Source: Streptomyces sp. NBC_00271
GTDB lineage: Bacteria > Actinomycetota > Actinomycetes > Streptomycetales > Streptomycetaceae
Reading direction: 5' to 3'
DNA: 64,000 bases
NCBI RefSeq assembly: GCF_036178845.1
Contig: NZ_CP108070.1
Coordinates: 6,510,001 to 6,574,000, forward strand
Positions 8,073 to 16,855 of the stretch are shown here, in pieces; position 1 is the stretch's first letter; each line of letters starts with the position of its first letter. A program made the translations under genes and the position numbers. The notes below the pieces were generated by a model. It ran no database searches and was not told where the DNA came from. It saw nothing but the letters and a program-made list of their open reading frames with translations.

Positions 8073-8743
8073 TCTCGGCACAGGCATGGGCGGATACCCG
8101 ACTTCTTTGGGACTACCACCGCATGCACCACGATCCGCGGCCCTGTTCGGTGGCTGTCGGTCTGGGTAGCCACGACCTGGGGGTGGCTGACGTGACAGCG
8201 GAGCTGTATCACCAAGGCATGGCGCCGGTCATCGTGTTCACTGGGGCCACCAGCCCCACGACCCGAGCGCGCATGCCGCGTGGAGAGGCTGTCCACTACC
8301 GAGAGCGGGCTTTGCAGCTCGGGGTGCCTGATTCCGCCGTCCTCCTGGAACCGCGCGCGACGAATACCGGCGAGAACATCGAGTTCACGAAAGCGGTACT
8401 GGTCGAGGCTGCCATCACGGTCTCGTCTGTCCTGCTTGTAAGCAAGCCGTATGAAGAGCGACGTTCGTACGCCATGATGCGCAAGCTCTGGGCTGACGTC
8501 GAGGTTGTGTGCGCATCTACGCCGATGGGTCTGGAGGAATACGCCGACTCCATCGGGGACGCTCGCATGGTGATCGACATGATCGTGGGAGCCCTACAAC
8601 GAGTGCTCGTTTTCCCCGGCTGGGGCCTGGCCATCGAGCAGGATGTCCCGGATGCGGTTGTGGCCGCCTACAAGCGCCTTTGCGCCGAGGGCTTCACCAC
8701 TCGACTCCTGCCGGCTGACGTTGTCGCCCGTCCTGGCGCGTGA
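8069..8743 (+). CDS. YdcF-like DUF218 domain protein
   Basis: 224 residues from ATG 8069. The sequence shows SVAVGLGSHDLGVADVTAEL, then IVFTGATSPTT, MPRGEAVHYRERA and LLEPRATNTGENIEFTKAVL. This is the DUF218/YdcF fold pattern (Rossmann-like, with conserved GEA and ATNTGENI). E. coli YdcF binds SAM and a distant relative, SanA, affects envelope integrity, but no reaction is settled for the family. The gene is coupled to the GntR regulator. The pairing suggests a signal-responsive accessory, for instance a metabolite-handling partner of the UTRA domain; this is inference. Confidence 0.75.
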   Translation: MISAQAWADTRLLWDYHRMHHDPRPCSVAVGLGSHDLGVADVTAELYHQGMAPVIVFTGATSPTTRARMPRGEAVHYRERALQLGVPDSAVLLEPRATNTGENIEFTKAVLVEAAITVSSVLLVSKPYEERRSYAMMRKLWADVEVVCASTPMGLEEYADSIGDARMVIDMIVGALQRVLVFPGWGLAIEQDVPDAVVAAYKRLCAEGFTTRLLPADVVARPGA

Positions 8744-8849
8744 CCCCAGGGCGGCAACCCCCACAGTGTTCGAATTCTGTCGGACGTGCCGTACAAGGGA
8801 GGCCTCGGCGATGATCCGGGGCCTCTTGCATTGGTTTGCTGAGACTTGA

Positions 8850-8876
8850 GGGGCCGAGGTTTTCTCCGTCGGCCCC
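8850..8876 (+). terminator. Hairpin terminator after the GntR-YdcF pair
   Basis: GGGGCCGA (8850-8857) pairs with TCGGCCCC (8869-8876) across an 11-nt loop and is followed by CTTTGTGT. It lies about 105 bp after the YdcF-like stop. The rest of 8744-9113 shows no convincing gene. Confidence 0.6.
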
Positions 8877-9113
8877 CTTTGTGTGTTCGTAGGCGATGGG
8901 CGGGGACGTCACCTCACTACGGAGCAGAAGGTAGTCGTAATCTCGCCGCACCTGATCTGTCGGAGAGCCGCCCACGACAGTCACCAGCGGGAAGCAGGCA
9001 GCATGATGGCCTTCGATCTCGGGGCCAAGAGCCTGGCGCGGTGAAACTTTCCCTGCATCATCAAGGCCCAGGAACGGCACGAGCGCGCACAGCCTCTGCG
9101 CTAGATCTGTGAG

Positions 9114-9139
9114 AGCCCGGGGGTGAAATCACCCGGGCT
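9114..9139. terminator. Hairpin between convergent genes
   Basis: AGCCCGGGGGTGA (9114-9126) pairs with TCACCCGGGCT (9129-9139) with a two-base bulge. It lies 15 bp beyond the stop of the minus-strand ricin-CAP gene and can terminate that transcript. Confidence 0.55.
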
Positions 9140-9153
9140 GCCCGACAGATATA

Positions 9154-10236
9154 TCAACTGAGGGCAAAGTTTTGCGTCCAGTAGATTCGGGAGTTGTGGC
9201 CGTTGGCGTTGCCCACGCCGAGCACCCTGTAGCTACAGTCAAGGATCGCCGCGCGATGTCCCCAATTGGATGCCTCATCGTGATGCAACCAATTATCCAT
9301 CGCCTGAGCGAAAGTCTGGTTGGTGCCGTAGCTCCAGTTCTCAGGACGCTGTGCGGGGGTGAAGTCCTCCGCTTTTATCCGATCCGCGGGCATAGTGTTG
9401 TCTGAGCCTATGTGGCCTCGCTTAGGATCGCCGCTGCGCGCGTCGATGAGTGTTGCGTAGTTAACAGCCAGATCCACGCTGTGTTTGTGCGCTACCCCGC
9501 TGAGTCGGGGGTCAAGACGCACACTCGGATCGCCGCACTTACCCTCGTCGCGTCGCGCCTGAATGATCTGGTCGACTATTTGTTTCGAATCAGGAGGCAT
9601 CGGCGGAAGGGGGCGAGGCTCAACGGCTGTGCCAGGATGAGCCTGACCACTTGTTTCGGTTCCCCACGCTTGATTGACCCACCAAGGGTCACCAGTGCTC
9701 CTGGCGCACGTGAACTGTTGCAGCAAAGCGCCTTGCTGGGGTGGGTTGGGAAAATTCGCGTTTCCTGCGTCGAGACACTTTCCGCTGTGTTTTGACCGAA
9801 TCAGGTATCCCACAACGTTTTCACTGCAACCGTTGCCGCTGGGGCGGCAGCCTGGGTCCCCTATATCCACGAATTCCCAAAGCTGGTTGGCGCCGCCATT
9901 GCATGCCCATTGAACGACTTGTACCCCGTTGTCCTTGGAATCACCGTAGAGCCCCAGACACTTGCCTGAATGCCGTGCGACGGCCTTATAGCCCCTCCCG
10001 CCGCCTGCGTCCACGAAGTCGAACTGCTCGTTTTTTGCATCGTTACTCCGTTGCCAGAGGTTGATAAACTGGCCATCTTCCGGACGCGCATTCATGACGT
10101 TTACTACCAACCCGGAACTTTGGTTGTAGATGAATTCGCCACCAGAAGGATCGGCTTTAGCCGGGCTGGGAGTCAGTAGGCCGAGCCCCATCAGAAGCGC
10201 TGTCAGCAAGGCCAGCCGGGATGCGTTTTTTCCCAT
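9154..10236 (-). CDS. Secreted ricin-type lectin plus CAP (SCP) domain protein
   Basis: About 360 residues from ATG 10236, preferred because GGAG lies 7 bp upstream (an in-frame ATG at 10254 is possible). A signal peptide (MGKNASRLALLTALLMGL, ending PAKA) is followed by a ricin B/beta-trefoil lectin domain. That domain shows GLVVNV, NLWQRS, SGKCLGL, VVQWACNGGANQLWEF and SGKCLDAG, with four or more Cys. A linker (PRPLPPMPPDSKQIVDQII) leads to a CAP domain: LSGVAHKHSVDLA, HIGSDNTMPADRI, WSYGTNQTFAQAM and NWGHRAAILDCSYRVLGVG. CAP domains act extracellularly as hydrolases or ligand binders, and the lectin part suggests carbohydrate targeting. Codon use is less GC-biased than the neighbours, consistent with acquired cargo of the element. 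Confidence 0.8.
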   Translation of the reverse strand: MGKNASRLALLTALLMGLGLLTPSPAKADPSGGEFIYNQSSGLVVNVMNARPEDGQFINLWQRSNDAKNEQFDFVDAGGGRGYKAVARHSGKCLGLYGDSKDNGVQVVQWACNGGANQLWEFVDIGDPGCRPSGNGCSENVVGYLIRSKHSGKCLDAGNANFPNPPQQGALLQQFTCARSTGDPWWVNQAWGTETSGQAHPGTAVEPRPLPPMPPDSKQIVDQIIQARRDEGKCGDPSVRLDPRLSGVAHKHSVDLAVNYATLIDARSGDPKRGHIGSDNTMPADRIKAEDFTPAQRPENWSYGTNQTFAQAMDNWLHHDEASNWGHRAAILDCSYRVLGVGNANGHNSRIYWTQNFALS

Positions 10237-11250
10237 CGCTGCGCTCCACTTCATGAAAGGCCAATGGGAGATGCATAACTCGACGGTGGGCAGCTGACAT
10301 AAGGGAGGTTGGGGTGGGGAGGTAGGGTAAGCGCGATCCACCGTCAAGCCGTGGAACCTAGGAAGCGCCAGAGACTTCCTCGAAATTTCCAGGATCGCAG
10401 AATCGACAATGAAGAGATCCAGTGCGCTACAGACCTGCCAGTGCCTCGCCGTGGTGAGCCCCCTACTAGGACCTCAAAGGCCGTAATCCATTATCACTCG
10501 CATGAAGAGGGGGTGCAACTCGAAGAATCGCTGCAACAGTTTGTGGTGAGCCCTCAGACTCAATCGAGGTTGCCGCATTGTTGGCGGATTTCACTGGTGT
10601 CGCTGGCGCGTTCTTTGCTCAATTCTCCATTTCGTATGCGGAAACAGGGCACTTGCCGCTCTGCTGCGGTGGCGGTGGCATGGCTATGCAGAGCCTGGCG
10701 AAAGCACGGCTCGTCCCCCACCTGGCCCCCGACAAGAGCGGGTTTCTCGCTTTGGCCAGTTCAGGGGCGCAGGCGCGCTGTTGGTGGCTGGTGCTCCTCC
10801 GGATGGAGGCTGCCATACCCGTTGGGCGGACCATCATGGGCCACCGGTGGGCCAGCAGGTCAGTTGCGGGCTGGATCGATGGTGTGGCTGGACGGGATCT
10901 CGGGGGTGGTCTGGAGCCACGCGACCGTGAGGGTCCAGGGGCGGCGGTGAACGGTGGCCCGCGGATCTCTGGCTGGATCGCTCAGTGCTCCGCACGGCCG
11001 GCGGAACATGGGCTCGTGGACGAAAGCGCAGCTCCGAGCCCCGTGGCGTGACGGCAGTCTTTGACGGCAACACCCGTGCACATTGCCGTATCGGGAGAAC
11101 CAGCCGCGCACCTCGCAGGCCAGGCCGGACGACTGCACCCCTGGTCATTGGACTGTTGGGGGGAACTTGTAAGGCGAGGGTCATAAGCCGGGCTTGCCAG
11201 CAGAGTGCCCTCCTCGGGGGACCGTAGATGACCCAGGGGCACGGGTCCCG
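10237..11250. other. Gene-poor, lower-GC stretch inside the element
   Basis: About 1 kb without a gene I can support. The longest plus-strand frames (for example 10578-11051) lack a ribosome site, have poor Streptomyces codon structure and show no recognisable motif. The stretch may hold decayed genes left by earlier insertions. Confidence 0.5.
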
Positions 11251-11398
11251 GTCTCAGTTGCAGTCTCAGTTAGCGCTGATTCCAGGGCGGTTCGCTTCAA
11301 TCCATAGCCGTCCGACATGGCGGCTGACCAGGCGCGCAAGGCTTGTGGTGGACGCCTATGGACGCCCCCGGACCAAGATCGGACAGCTCTTAGTGCGG
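11251..11398. repeat. Degenerate direct repeat, copy 1 (int-end/att-like)
   Basis: This 148-bp stretch aligns without gaps to 15669-15816, about 71% identical by hand count. Blocks such as GTCTCAGTTG, TCTCAGT, CTGACCA, GCCTATGGACG and CAAGATCGGACA are exact. On the minus strand both copies encode a WS-SD-G-TETxTET pattern like Streptomyces integrase C-termini. This copy lacks the tRNA fragment that follows copy 2. Confidence 0.7.
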
Positions 11399-11409
11399 TG
11401 TTCACGCAC

Positions 11410-11440
11410 GAGCGCCCTCCCGGGCAGTGGTAGGGCGCTC
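11410..11440 (-). terminator. Hairpin downstream of the STAND cassette
   Basis: GAGCGCCCT (11410-11418) pairs exactly with AGGGCGCTC (11432-11440). It lies about 120 bp beyond the stop of the small partner gene read on the minus strand. Confidence 0.5.
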
Positions 11441-11562
11441 AACGATGACCAACGTCGACACCGCGACAGTTCAGTAGCAGGTGGCCGCTTCGATTCGGTT
11501 TGCTGCCACGGGCTGGTGACCCGAGGCGGTGGGACCGGTGCCGCGTTCGGGCTGGGGCGGGG

Positions 11563-11979
11563 TCACGGACGGATCGTTGTGTTGTCTCCAGTGACGGCCG
11601 TGCCGATCGTCTGTGCGGCGATAGACCGTTCACCGGACGCGGTGATCGTCACCGCACCGGTCGGGGGAAGCTGGGCGGCCAGTTCGGCAAGCAAATGCGG
11701 ATTCTCCCTTAGCGTCCGCTTGATCTGCTGACGTAGCGCGGCAGCAGCGTCGGCGTCCTCCGGCTCCTCGGCCGCCTCACGCACCGCCGCCTCCAGCTCG
11801 GGCTGTCCGGCCGGGCCCCGGCGCCGCCAGACCGCGTGCAAGATGCTGCGCCCTGCATTTGCCGTGGCTCCCACCGCAGCGTCCTCAGCTCGGGCCAGTA
11901 CCCCCGCACCATAGGCACCCAGAGCCGCGCTTAGATACGGCCCTGCCTGCTCCAGAAACTGCACGATCTCCGCTCCCAC
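11563..11979 (-). CDS. Small Ala-rich partner of the STAND protein
   Basis: About 138 residues if GTG 11979 is used (preceded by GGGGGTGG); an ATG at 12021 is the longer alternative. A hydrophobic N-terminal helix (IVQFLEQAGPYLSAALGAYGAGVLAR) is followed by a helical acidic region (PELEAAVREAAEEPEDADAAAAL) and a C-terminal beta-type tag SIAAQTIGTAVTGDNTT. The same tag (SVAAHHIGTAVTGPVNV) opens the adjacent STAND ATPase, which is the strongest hint that the two work together. Such short proteins with an amphipathic or membrane-facing helix often accompany NTPase-TPR proteins in actinomycetes. A membrane or scaffold effector role is inference. Confidence 0.6.
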   Translation of the reverse strand: MGAEIVQFLEQAGPYLSAALGAYGAGVLARAEDAAVGATANAGRSILHAVWRRRGPAGQPELEAAVREAAEEPEDADAAAALRQQIKRTLRENPHLLAELAAQLPPTGAVTITASGERSIAAQTIGTAVTGDNTTIRP

Positions 11980-12189
11980 AACCCACCCCCGAAATCCTGT
12001 CAATGACTGACGCCAGGGCATCAGATTAAGCCGCCCAGCCAGCGTGCACGCGGCAACTTTGCATTCGCGGAACGTCGACCGGTCTTACTCCACACGAGCC
12101 AGCGAACACCTTCCCGCCCCTGGCGCCGCCTGGCTACGCTCCCGACTGCCAGATCGCTGACCAGGGAAACGGAGAACTTCAATGGAGTG

Positions 12190-15100
12190 CTAACGGTCAG
12201 GCCTCGAAATGGCGTTCTCGGATGCGTCGATCTTTGCGCGGATCTGAGCGACGAGCGGGTTCTCCGGGCCCAGGGTGGGCTCGATCCGGCCGAGGGCTAC
12301 GCGATAGACGGCGATCGCTTTTTGGTGTGCGCCGGCTTCCTGGTGGGTGTCCGCCAGGGTGAGTTGGGCGTTCAGGACGTTGGGGTGGTCGCCGAGGGTC
12401 TGCTGCCAGTGGGTGAGGTTGGTTTCGTACAGCGGCACAGCCAAGTCGGGTTGGTCGTTGGCCCGGTAGATCTCAGCCAGATACTGCCGTTGCTTGACTG
12501 TGTTCGGGTGGGTGACGCCGAGTTCCTTCTCGGCGAGCGCAATGCTGTGTTCCAGCAGTTCGGTCGCTCGGGGGAGGCCGCCGGACCCGCCGAGGGCGCG
12601 GGCCAGCATGGCGGTGCAGTGAAGTGTTTGCGGGTGGACGCGGCCGAGTTCGGCCTCCAGCTGGGCGCGGACGTCCTCCAGGACGGCGACTGCCTGTGCC
12701 GCATTGTCGGACTCCATGTGAGCGGCGGCCAGGTTTATCCGGCTGGTGACCGTGTGCGGGTGTGTGTCGCCGAAGCTGAGGCTGGCGTTGCACACGGCGG
12801 CTTCGAGGAGCTGGACGGCGCGCGGAGCGTCGCCAACTGTGAGGTGTGCGAGGGCCAGGTTGCTCCGACACACCATGGTGTGCGGGTGGTCCTCGCCGAG
12901 CGAACGGACGCACCGCTCCAGCGTTGACTCAGAGAGAGGCACGGCCCGTGCCGGATTGTTCGTCTGGCGTAGTGCGTCGGCCAGGCCGATGTAGTTGGCC
13001 AGGGTGTCCGGGTGGGACTCGCCGAAGACTTGCTCGCACTGGGCGACGACGGTTTCGAACAGCGGAACGGCGCGATCAGGGTCGCCCGTCGCGAGGTGTG
13101 CATTCGCGAGGCCGCTTCGGGTGGCGATGGTATGGGGGTGGGTTTCGCCGAGCAGCGTGGCACGGTGCTTGAGGATGGTGTCGTACTGGGCGATCGCCCG
13201 TCCATCGTGGCCGGCGGCCTGGTATGCCCGCGCCAGCCCGTTCCTGGTGGTCAAGGTCTGGGGATGAGCGTTGCCGAGGAGGTGGGCGCTCTGCGCGGCC
13301 GCGGTCTCCAGCAATGGAAGCGAACGGGTGGAGTCTCCAGCGTCTCGGTAGGCGCAGCCGAGGTTCGCACGGACGGCAATGGTCTCTGGGTGCGCCTCGC
13401 CGTACACCTCCTCGCATCGGGCCAGGGCCGTCTCGAGGTGCTGCGCTGCCAGGCCAGGGCGTCCGGCGGTCAGATAGGCGTAGGCAAGGTTGTTCCGGCT
13501 GGTGATGGTTTCGGGATCGCTGTCGCCGAGCGCCTGCTGCCGTTGTGCGAAGACGGCGGTGTACATCGGAATGGCGCGGGACAGGTCGCCGGAAGCGAGG
13601 TAGACCGCTGCTAGACCGTGCTGGCTGGTCAGCGTGGCAGGGTGGGTTGGTCCTAGGAGCCGCTGGTACTGCGTCAGTGTGGCCTCATGCAGAGAGACAG
13701 CACGATCCAAGTCGCCGGATGCATGGTAGGCGCGGGCCAGTTCCTCGCAGCTGACGAGAGTGGCGGGGTGATCGTTGCCGAGTGTGTGCCTACGCCGGGA
13801 CAACGTCTCCTCGTGAAGTGTGATGGCACGGGCCGGATCGCCGTAGTCACAGTACGAGTTGGCAAGGTTGAAGGCGACAGTCAGCGTCCCCGGGTGCGAG
13901 TCGCCGAGTACCTGGGCGCACTGGGCGACCAAAGGTTCGAGGATGGCGATGGATCGTTCGAAGTCGCTGGCTCCGTGGTAGGCGTTGGCCAGGTTCGCGC
14001 GGACCTTCATGGTGAGTTCGTGCTCGGCGCCGACGAGCGCTTCGCAGCGGGCGAGGGCCGCCGTGAGCAGCGGAACGGCGCGGGCGTCATGACCGAGGCC
14101 CTGGAGGTAGCTTGCAGCGCTCGCGTACCGTCCGGCGGGAAAGGTGTCAGCGTGTCCGTCAGGAGTGGTGGCCGCGAGCGCGACGAGGTGCGGGAGGAGC
14201 CGATCCCAGGCGGGGGACCGGCCAGAGTCGGGCGGTTCTCCCATGGGGGCGACCGTGGCGCTCAGCAGCCTTTCGGCCTCTAGCCTGCCGGTTGGCGCGC
14301 TGTCACCGACGGGCGACTGGTTCCGGAGTGTGGTCTGGACGAGGCGGTGGATGCTCACCGAGTCCTGAGTGAGGGAGACCATGCAGTAGACAGCAAGCAC
14401 CCCAAGGGCTTCGTGAAGGTCGTCGCTGTCGTCGGTGATAGGGGTCAGCAGTCCAACTGGGATGTCGTCGGGGGCCAGCCACGCCAGTGTGGACAGGACG
14501 CGGACTGCCAGGGGGTTGCGCTCCGTGAGGGTGCTAATCGTCTGGCGCCAGATCCGGGCGACGGTGCGCTCTGGGTCTACACCCTCGGGAGCCTTGTCCA
14601 ACGCTCCTATCAGCTTTCGGCGGTAGCGTTCGATGCTGATCGTCGGGTTCTGCGCGAGGTAGGCGCCGGCCTGCATCAGGGCGATGGGAAGCTGCCCCAG
14701 GTCTACTGAGAGGGCCCGGGTCTCCTGTATCTGACGGTGGGTCGGCGAAGTCGCACCGAGCACCTGGCTACAGAGGAGTTCACTCGCTGCAGCCAGGTCT
14801 AGTACGTCGAGGGCCAGCGTTGCGACGGAGGTCGGCCAGCTAGCTGATCGTCGGCTGGTAGCGATGACGTGCCCGTTAGACGTGCTGACGTAGGGCTGCA
14901 GATCGGCCGGATCCTCAACGTTGTCGAAGATCAGCAGCCACCCCGGATGCCACTGCAGCCACAACATCGCCCAGGCGGCCCGATCTTCGGTAGACGCGCT
15001 GCCGGCCCACACGGGGATCAGCCGCAGAGCGAGGTCGGCCAGCGATTGCTCGATGTGGTCGGGTGATGCGGCGGCAATCCACCACATCACGGTGTAGTCG

Positions 15101-15402
15101 CGTCGGTGTCTGTGGGCATACGCAAGCGCGAGGGTGCTCTTGCCGACGCCACCGAGGCCTTGGACGACGGCAGTCCCGGCGGCCGGCTGCTCAAGCGTGC
15201 CGCGCAGCCAGCCCAGCTCGCTCGTGCGGCCGAAACACAGGGGGAGCGGCGGCAGGTTGGTGAGCCCGGTAGGTGCCTGGACATCGCGCGCCGAGTTGAG
15301 CAACTCGGCCGTCAGAACGTTGACCGGGCCGGTGACCGCTGTCCCGATGTGATGGGCGGCGACGGATCCGGCCCCTATCGCCTGGAAAGTGGAGTCCGTC
15401 AC
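12190..15402 (-). CDS. STAND (NB-ARC-like) ATPase with 15 tetratricopeptide repeats
   Basis: 1070 residues from GTG 15402. The N-terminus has no enzymatic effector domain, only a short tag (GSVAAHHIGTAVTGPVNV, residues 12-29). An NB-ARC-type NTPase follows, with Walker A GLGGVGKST (82-90), Walker B WLLIFDNVED (155-164) and LGQLPIALMQAGAYL in the position of the GLPLA motif. From about residue 430 to 1050 there are 15 kinesin-light-chain-type TPRs of 42 residues, most marked by HPxT. Proteins of this layout act as sensor-switches. Some bacterial relatives are antiphage NLR-like proteins, others link to secondary metabolism. With its small partner 210 bp downstream and its position in mobile-element cargo, a conflict or defence role is plausible but not shown. 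Confidence 0.85.
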   Translation of the reverse strand: MTDSTFQAIGAGSVAAHHIGTAVTGPVNVLTAELLNSARDVQAPTGLTNLPPLPLCFGRTSELGWLRGTLEQPAAGTAVVQGLGGVGKSTLALAYAHRHRRDYTVMWWIAAASPDHIEQSLADLALRLIPVWAGSASTEDRAAWAMLWLQWHPGWLLIFDNVEDPADLQPYVSTSNGHVIATSRRSASWPTSVATLALDVLDLAAASELLCSQVLGATSPTHRQIQETRALSVDLGQLPIALMQAGAYLAQNPTISIERYRRKLIGALDKAPEGVDPERTVARIWRQTISTLTERNPLAVRVLSTLAWLAPDDIPVGLLTPITDDSDDLHEALGVLAVYCMVSLTQDSVSIHRLVQTTLRNQSPVGDSAPTGRLEAERLLSATVAPMGEPPDSGRSPAWDRLLPHLVALAATTPDGHADTFPAGRYASAASYLQGLGHDARAVPLLTAALARCEALVGAEHELTMKVRANLANAYHGASDFERSIAILEPLVAQCAQVLGDSHPGTLTVAFNLANSYCDYGDPARAITLHEETLSRRRHTLGNDHPATLVSCEELARAYHASGDLDRAVSLHEATLTQYQRLLGPTHPATLTSQHGLAAVYLASGDLSRAIPMYTAVFAQRQQALGDSDPETITSRNNLAYAYLTAGRPGLAAQHLETALARCEEVYGEAHPETIAVRANLGCAYRDAGDSTRSLPLLETAAAQSAHLLGNAHPQTLTTRNGLARAYQAAGHDGRAIAQYDTILKHRATLLGETHPHTIATRSGLANAHLATGDPDRAVPLFETVVAQCEQVFGESHPDTLANYIGLADALRQTNNPARAVPLSESTLERCVRSLGEDHPHTMVCRSNLALAHLTVGDAPRAVQLLEAAVCNASLSFGDTHPHTVTSRINLAAAHMESDNAAQAVAVLEDVRAQLEAELGRVHPQTLHCTAMLARALGGSGGLPRATELLEHSIALAEKELGVTHPNTVKQRQYLAEIYRANDQPDLAVPLYETNLTHWQQTLGDHPNVLNAQLTLADTHQEAGAHQKAIAVYRVALGRIEPTLGPENPLVAQIRAKIDASENAISRPDR

Positions 15403-15668
15403 CGCAGGACCCGCCGACTCCCGTGGCGAACGGTGACCTTCGACCTTTCTTTGCCCGACGGCCTACTGCGTGCCCCCATCTCCGTCCCCTCTGCAGGCCG
15501 GCTGGATGTCTCGCTCTCCAGCACGGAGCGTACGCGTTCCCATGTTCGGTCAGTATCGGCTGAACGGCGGCGAGAGTTGCATGGAATCGGGGCTTCGTCG
15601 CTGACACGATCGTTGATGTTGAGGTCGGCCACGCTCTCTTCAGGAGCCAGTGGTCTCAAGACTCCTCA

Positions 15669-15816
15669 GTCTCAGTTGTGGTCTCAGTTGGTGGGGAATC
15701 TGGGGTGGTCCACCTTGGTCCATGGTCGTCCGACACCAACACTGACCAGGTGTTTCGTTCTCGTGGTGGATGCCTATGGACGTCGGTGGATCAAGATCGG
15801 ACAACTCGTAATGCGT
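15669..15816. repeat. Degenerate direct repeat, copy 2, running into the tRNA fragment
   Basis: Gap-free homologue of 11251-11398. It continues directly into the tRNA-Thr 3' fragment, so it is the inner flank of the element's right end. The minus strand reads TTPDSPPTETTTETEES before a stop. Confidence 0.7.
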
Positions 15817-15847
15817 AGGTCTCGGGTTCGAATCCCGAAGGCGGCTC
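15804..15847 (+). other. 3' fragment of tRNA-Thr(CGT): probable attR of the element
   Basis: From ACTCGTAATGCG (anticodon CGT at 15807-15809) through a perfect T-arm (TCGGG, loop TTCGAAT, CCCGA at 15822-15838) to the acceptor strand AGGCGGC and discriminator T at 15846. The expected 5' half (GCCGCCT acceptor, D-arm) is absent: the preceding sequence is element-derived. Actinomycete integrases duplicate tRNA 3' ends in this way. A plus-strand tRNA fragment here means the intact gene and attL lie to the left. Confidence 0.82.
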
Positions 15848-15929
15848 TGTGGAAGCCCCAGGATTCTCACTCGCCGTGACCTGGGGCTTTTGCTTTTGGC
15901 GGATGCGGTGGTGGGGGTGGAAGCGGCCC

Positions 15930-16430
15930 GCTCGCGTGTCGGTGGTCTCAGTTCTGGTCTCAGTCACGGGTTCAGATGGGGGTGCTGAAGCGCTTCTGCT
16001 TCGGCGAGCAGGTCTTGGAACTCCTCCCAGTCCGCGCATGGGTCGAGGGGACGGCCGTCCGGCCGCGTGAAGAGCGCTTCGTGACGGGATCGGTACGGGG
16101 CTCGTACTCTTCTTGGTCTTGGGACGACCGCGCTTGTAGTGCTTGTGGGTCCGGCAGTCCTCCGAGCACGGCGCGAACCGGTGAGCCGCTGAAGCTGCCA
16201 CTGAGGGTGGAACAACTCGGCTTCGAAGTCGACGTAGGTCCATCGCAGCCCCAGGGCTTCCCCCTGTCGCACATGAAGGTGGGCCGCTTGACCGCAGCTT
16301 CCAGGAAGGCCTTCGCCTGCTCGGTCGTGAACGGGTTCGCCTCGGGTTCGTCGACGGTCGGCCGATCCACGAGGGTGGCCACGTTCTCGCCGATGATCTG
16401 GCGACGGTGGGCGATCTTCAAGGCGCGTCG
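15930..16430 (-). pseudogene. Tyrosine-integrase relic, frameshifted and internally deleted
   Basis: Minus-strand frames carry pieces of a Streptomyces-type site-specific integrase in order. These are ALKIAHRRQIIGENVATLVD, NPFTTEQAKAFLEAA, then in another frame LRWTYVDFEAELFHPQWQLQ, a Cys/His segment CSEDCRTHKHYKRGRP in a third frame, and LFTRPDGRPLDPCADWEEFQ, LLAEAEA. The catalytic core (R, HxxR and Tyr motifs) is missing. The sequence jumps to a C-terminal tail PVTETRTETTDT. It lies just outside the attR-like fragment, so it is debris of an earlier element at the same tRNA and cannot be active. Confidence 0.75.
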
Positions 16431-16636
16431 AGGCGCTGGGCATCCGCCCCCGGCCGGACGTCGTCGTGGTCCTGACCGACGGCCAGACCCCCTGGTCGGC
16501 CGTACGGCCGGCCTGCCGGACGTAGTGGCCTGTTCCTGTGTCAGGGCGGCCACCAGTCCCGGATCGAGGACGATCCCGACCACGTGCCGGACGTACCGCC
16601 CGACTGGGCGCGAGTGGTCGTCATCGGGTCGCCCTG
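16422..16636 (+). pseudogene. C-terminal relic of a VWA-type (DUF2201-like) protein
   Basis: One plus-strand frame reads RVEALGIRPRPDVVVVLTDG, then QTPW, and stops at about 16517. A shifted frame resumes with PDVPPDWARVVVIGSP and stops at 16636. This is the end of the VWA-like metallopeptidase-associated proteins common in Streptomyces. The gene is broken by a stop/frameshift and lacks its 5' part, which appears to have been replaced by the integrase relic, marking an old recombination junction near 16425. Confidence 0.6.
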
Positions 16637-16855
16637 ACGCGGCCGACCGCTCTGGGCAGGATTCTTAACAGGACTGCGGGCAGGGACAGTTGAGGTCCTC
16701 GGCCGGTTCCGTAAACCCCGTTGCTCCTGTGTCGGGGGCAGGCGCTAGAGTCCGATGCGTTGCGTGATGTTCACAGCAACCGTACAAAGAGCGCGGCCGG
16801 CCTCCGAATATTTGGGGCGGCGGGGCCGCGCCATTCCCGTGGGGGGAATCCAGCA

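Noticed and set aside
10578..11051. Plus-strand frame of 157 residues in the gene-poor stretch
   Set aside because: No ribosome site, no motif, and codon structure unlike genuine genes in this window.
15804..15847. A functional tRNA-Thr gene
   Set aside because: The 5' acceptor strand and D-arm are missing; only the 3' part is present, as expected for an att duplicate.
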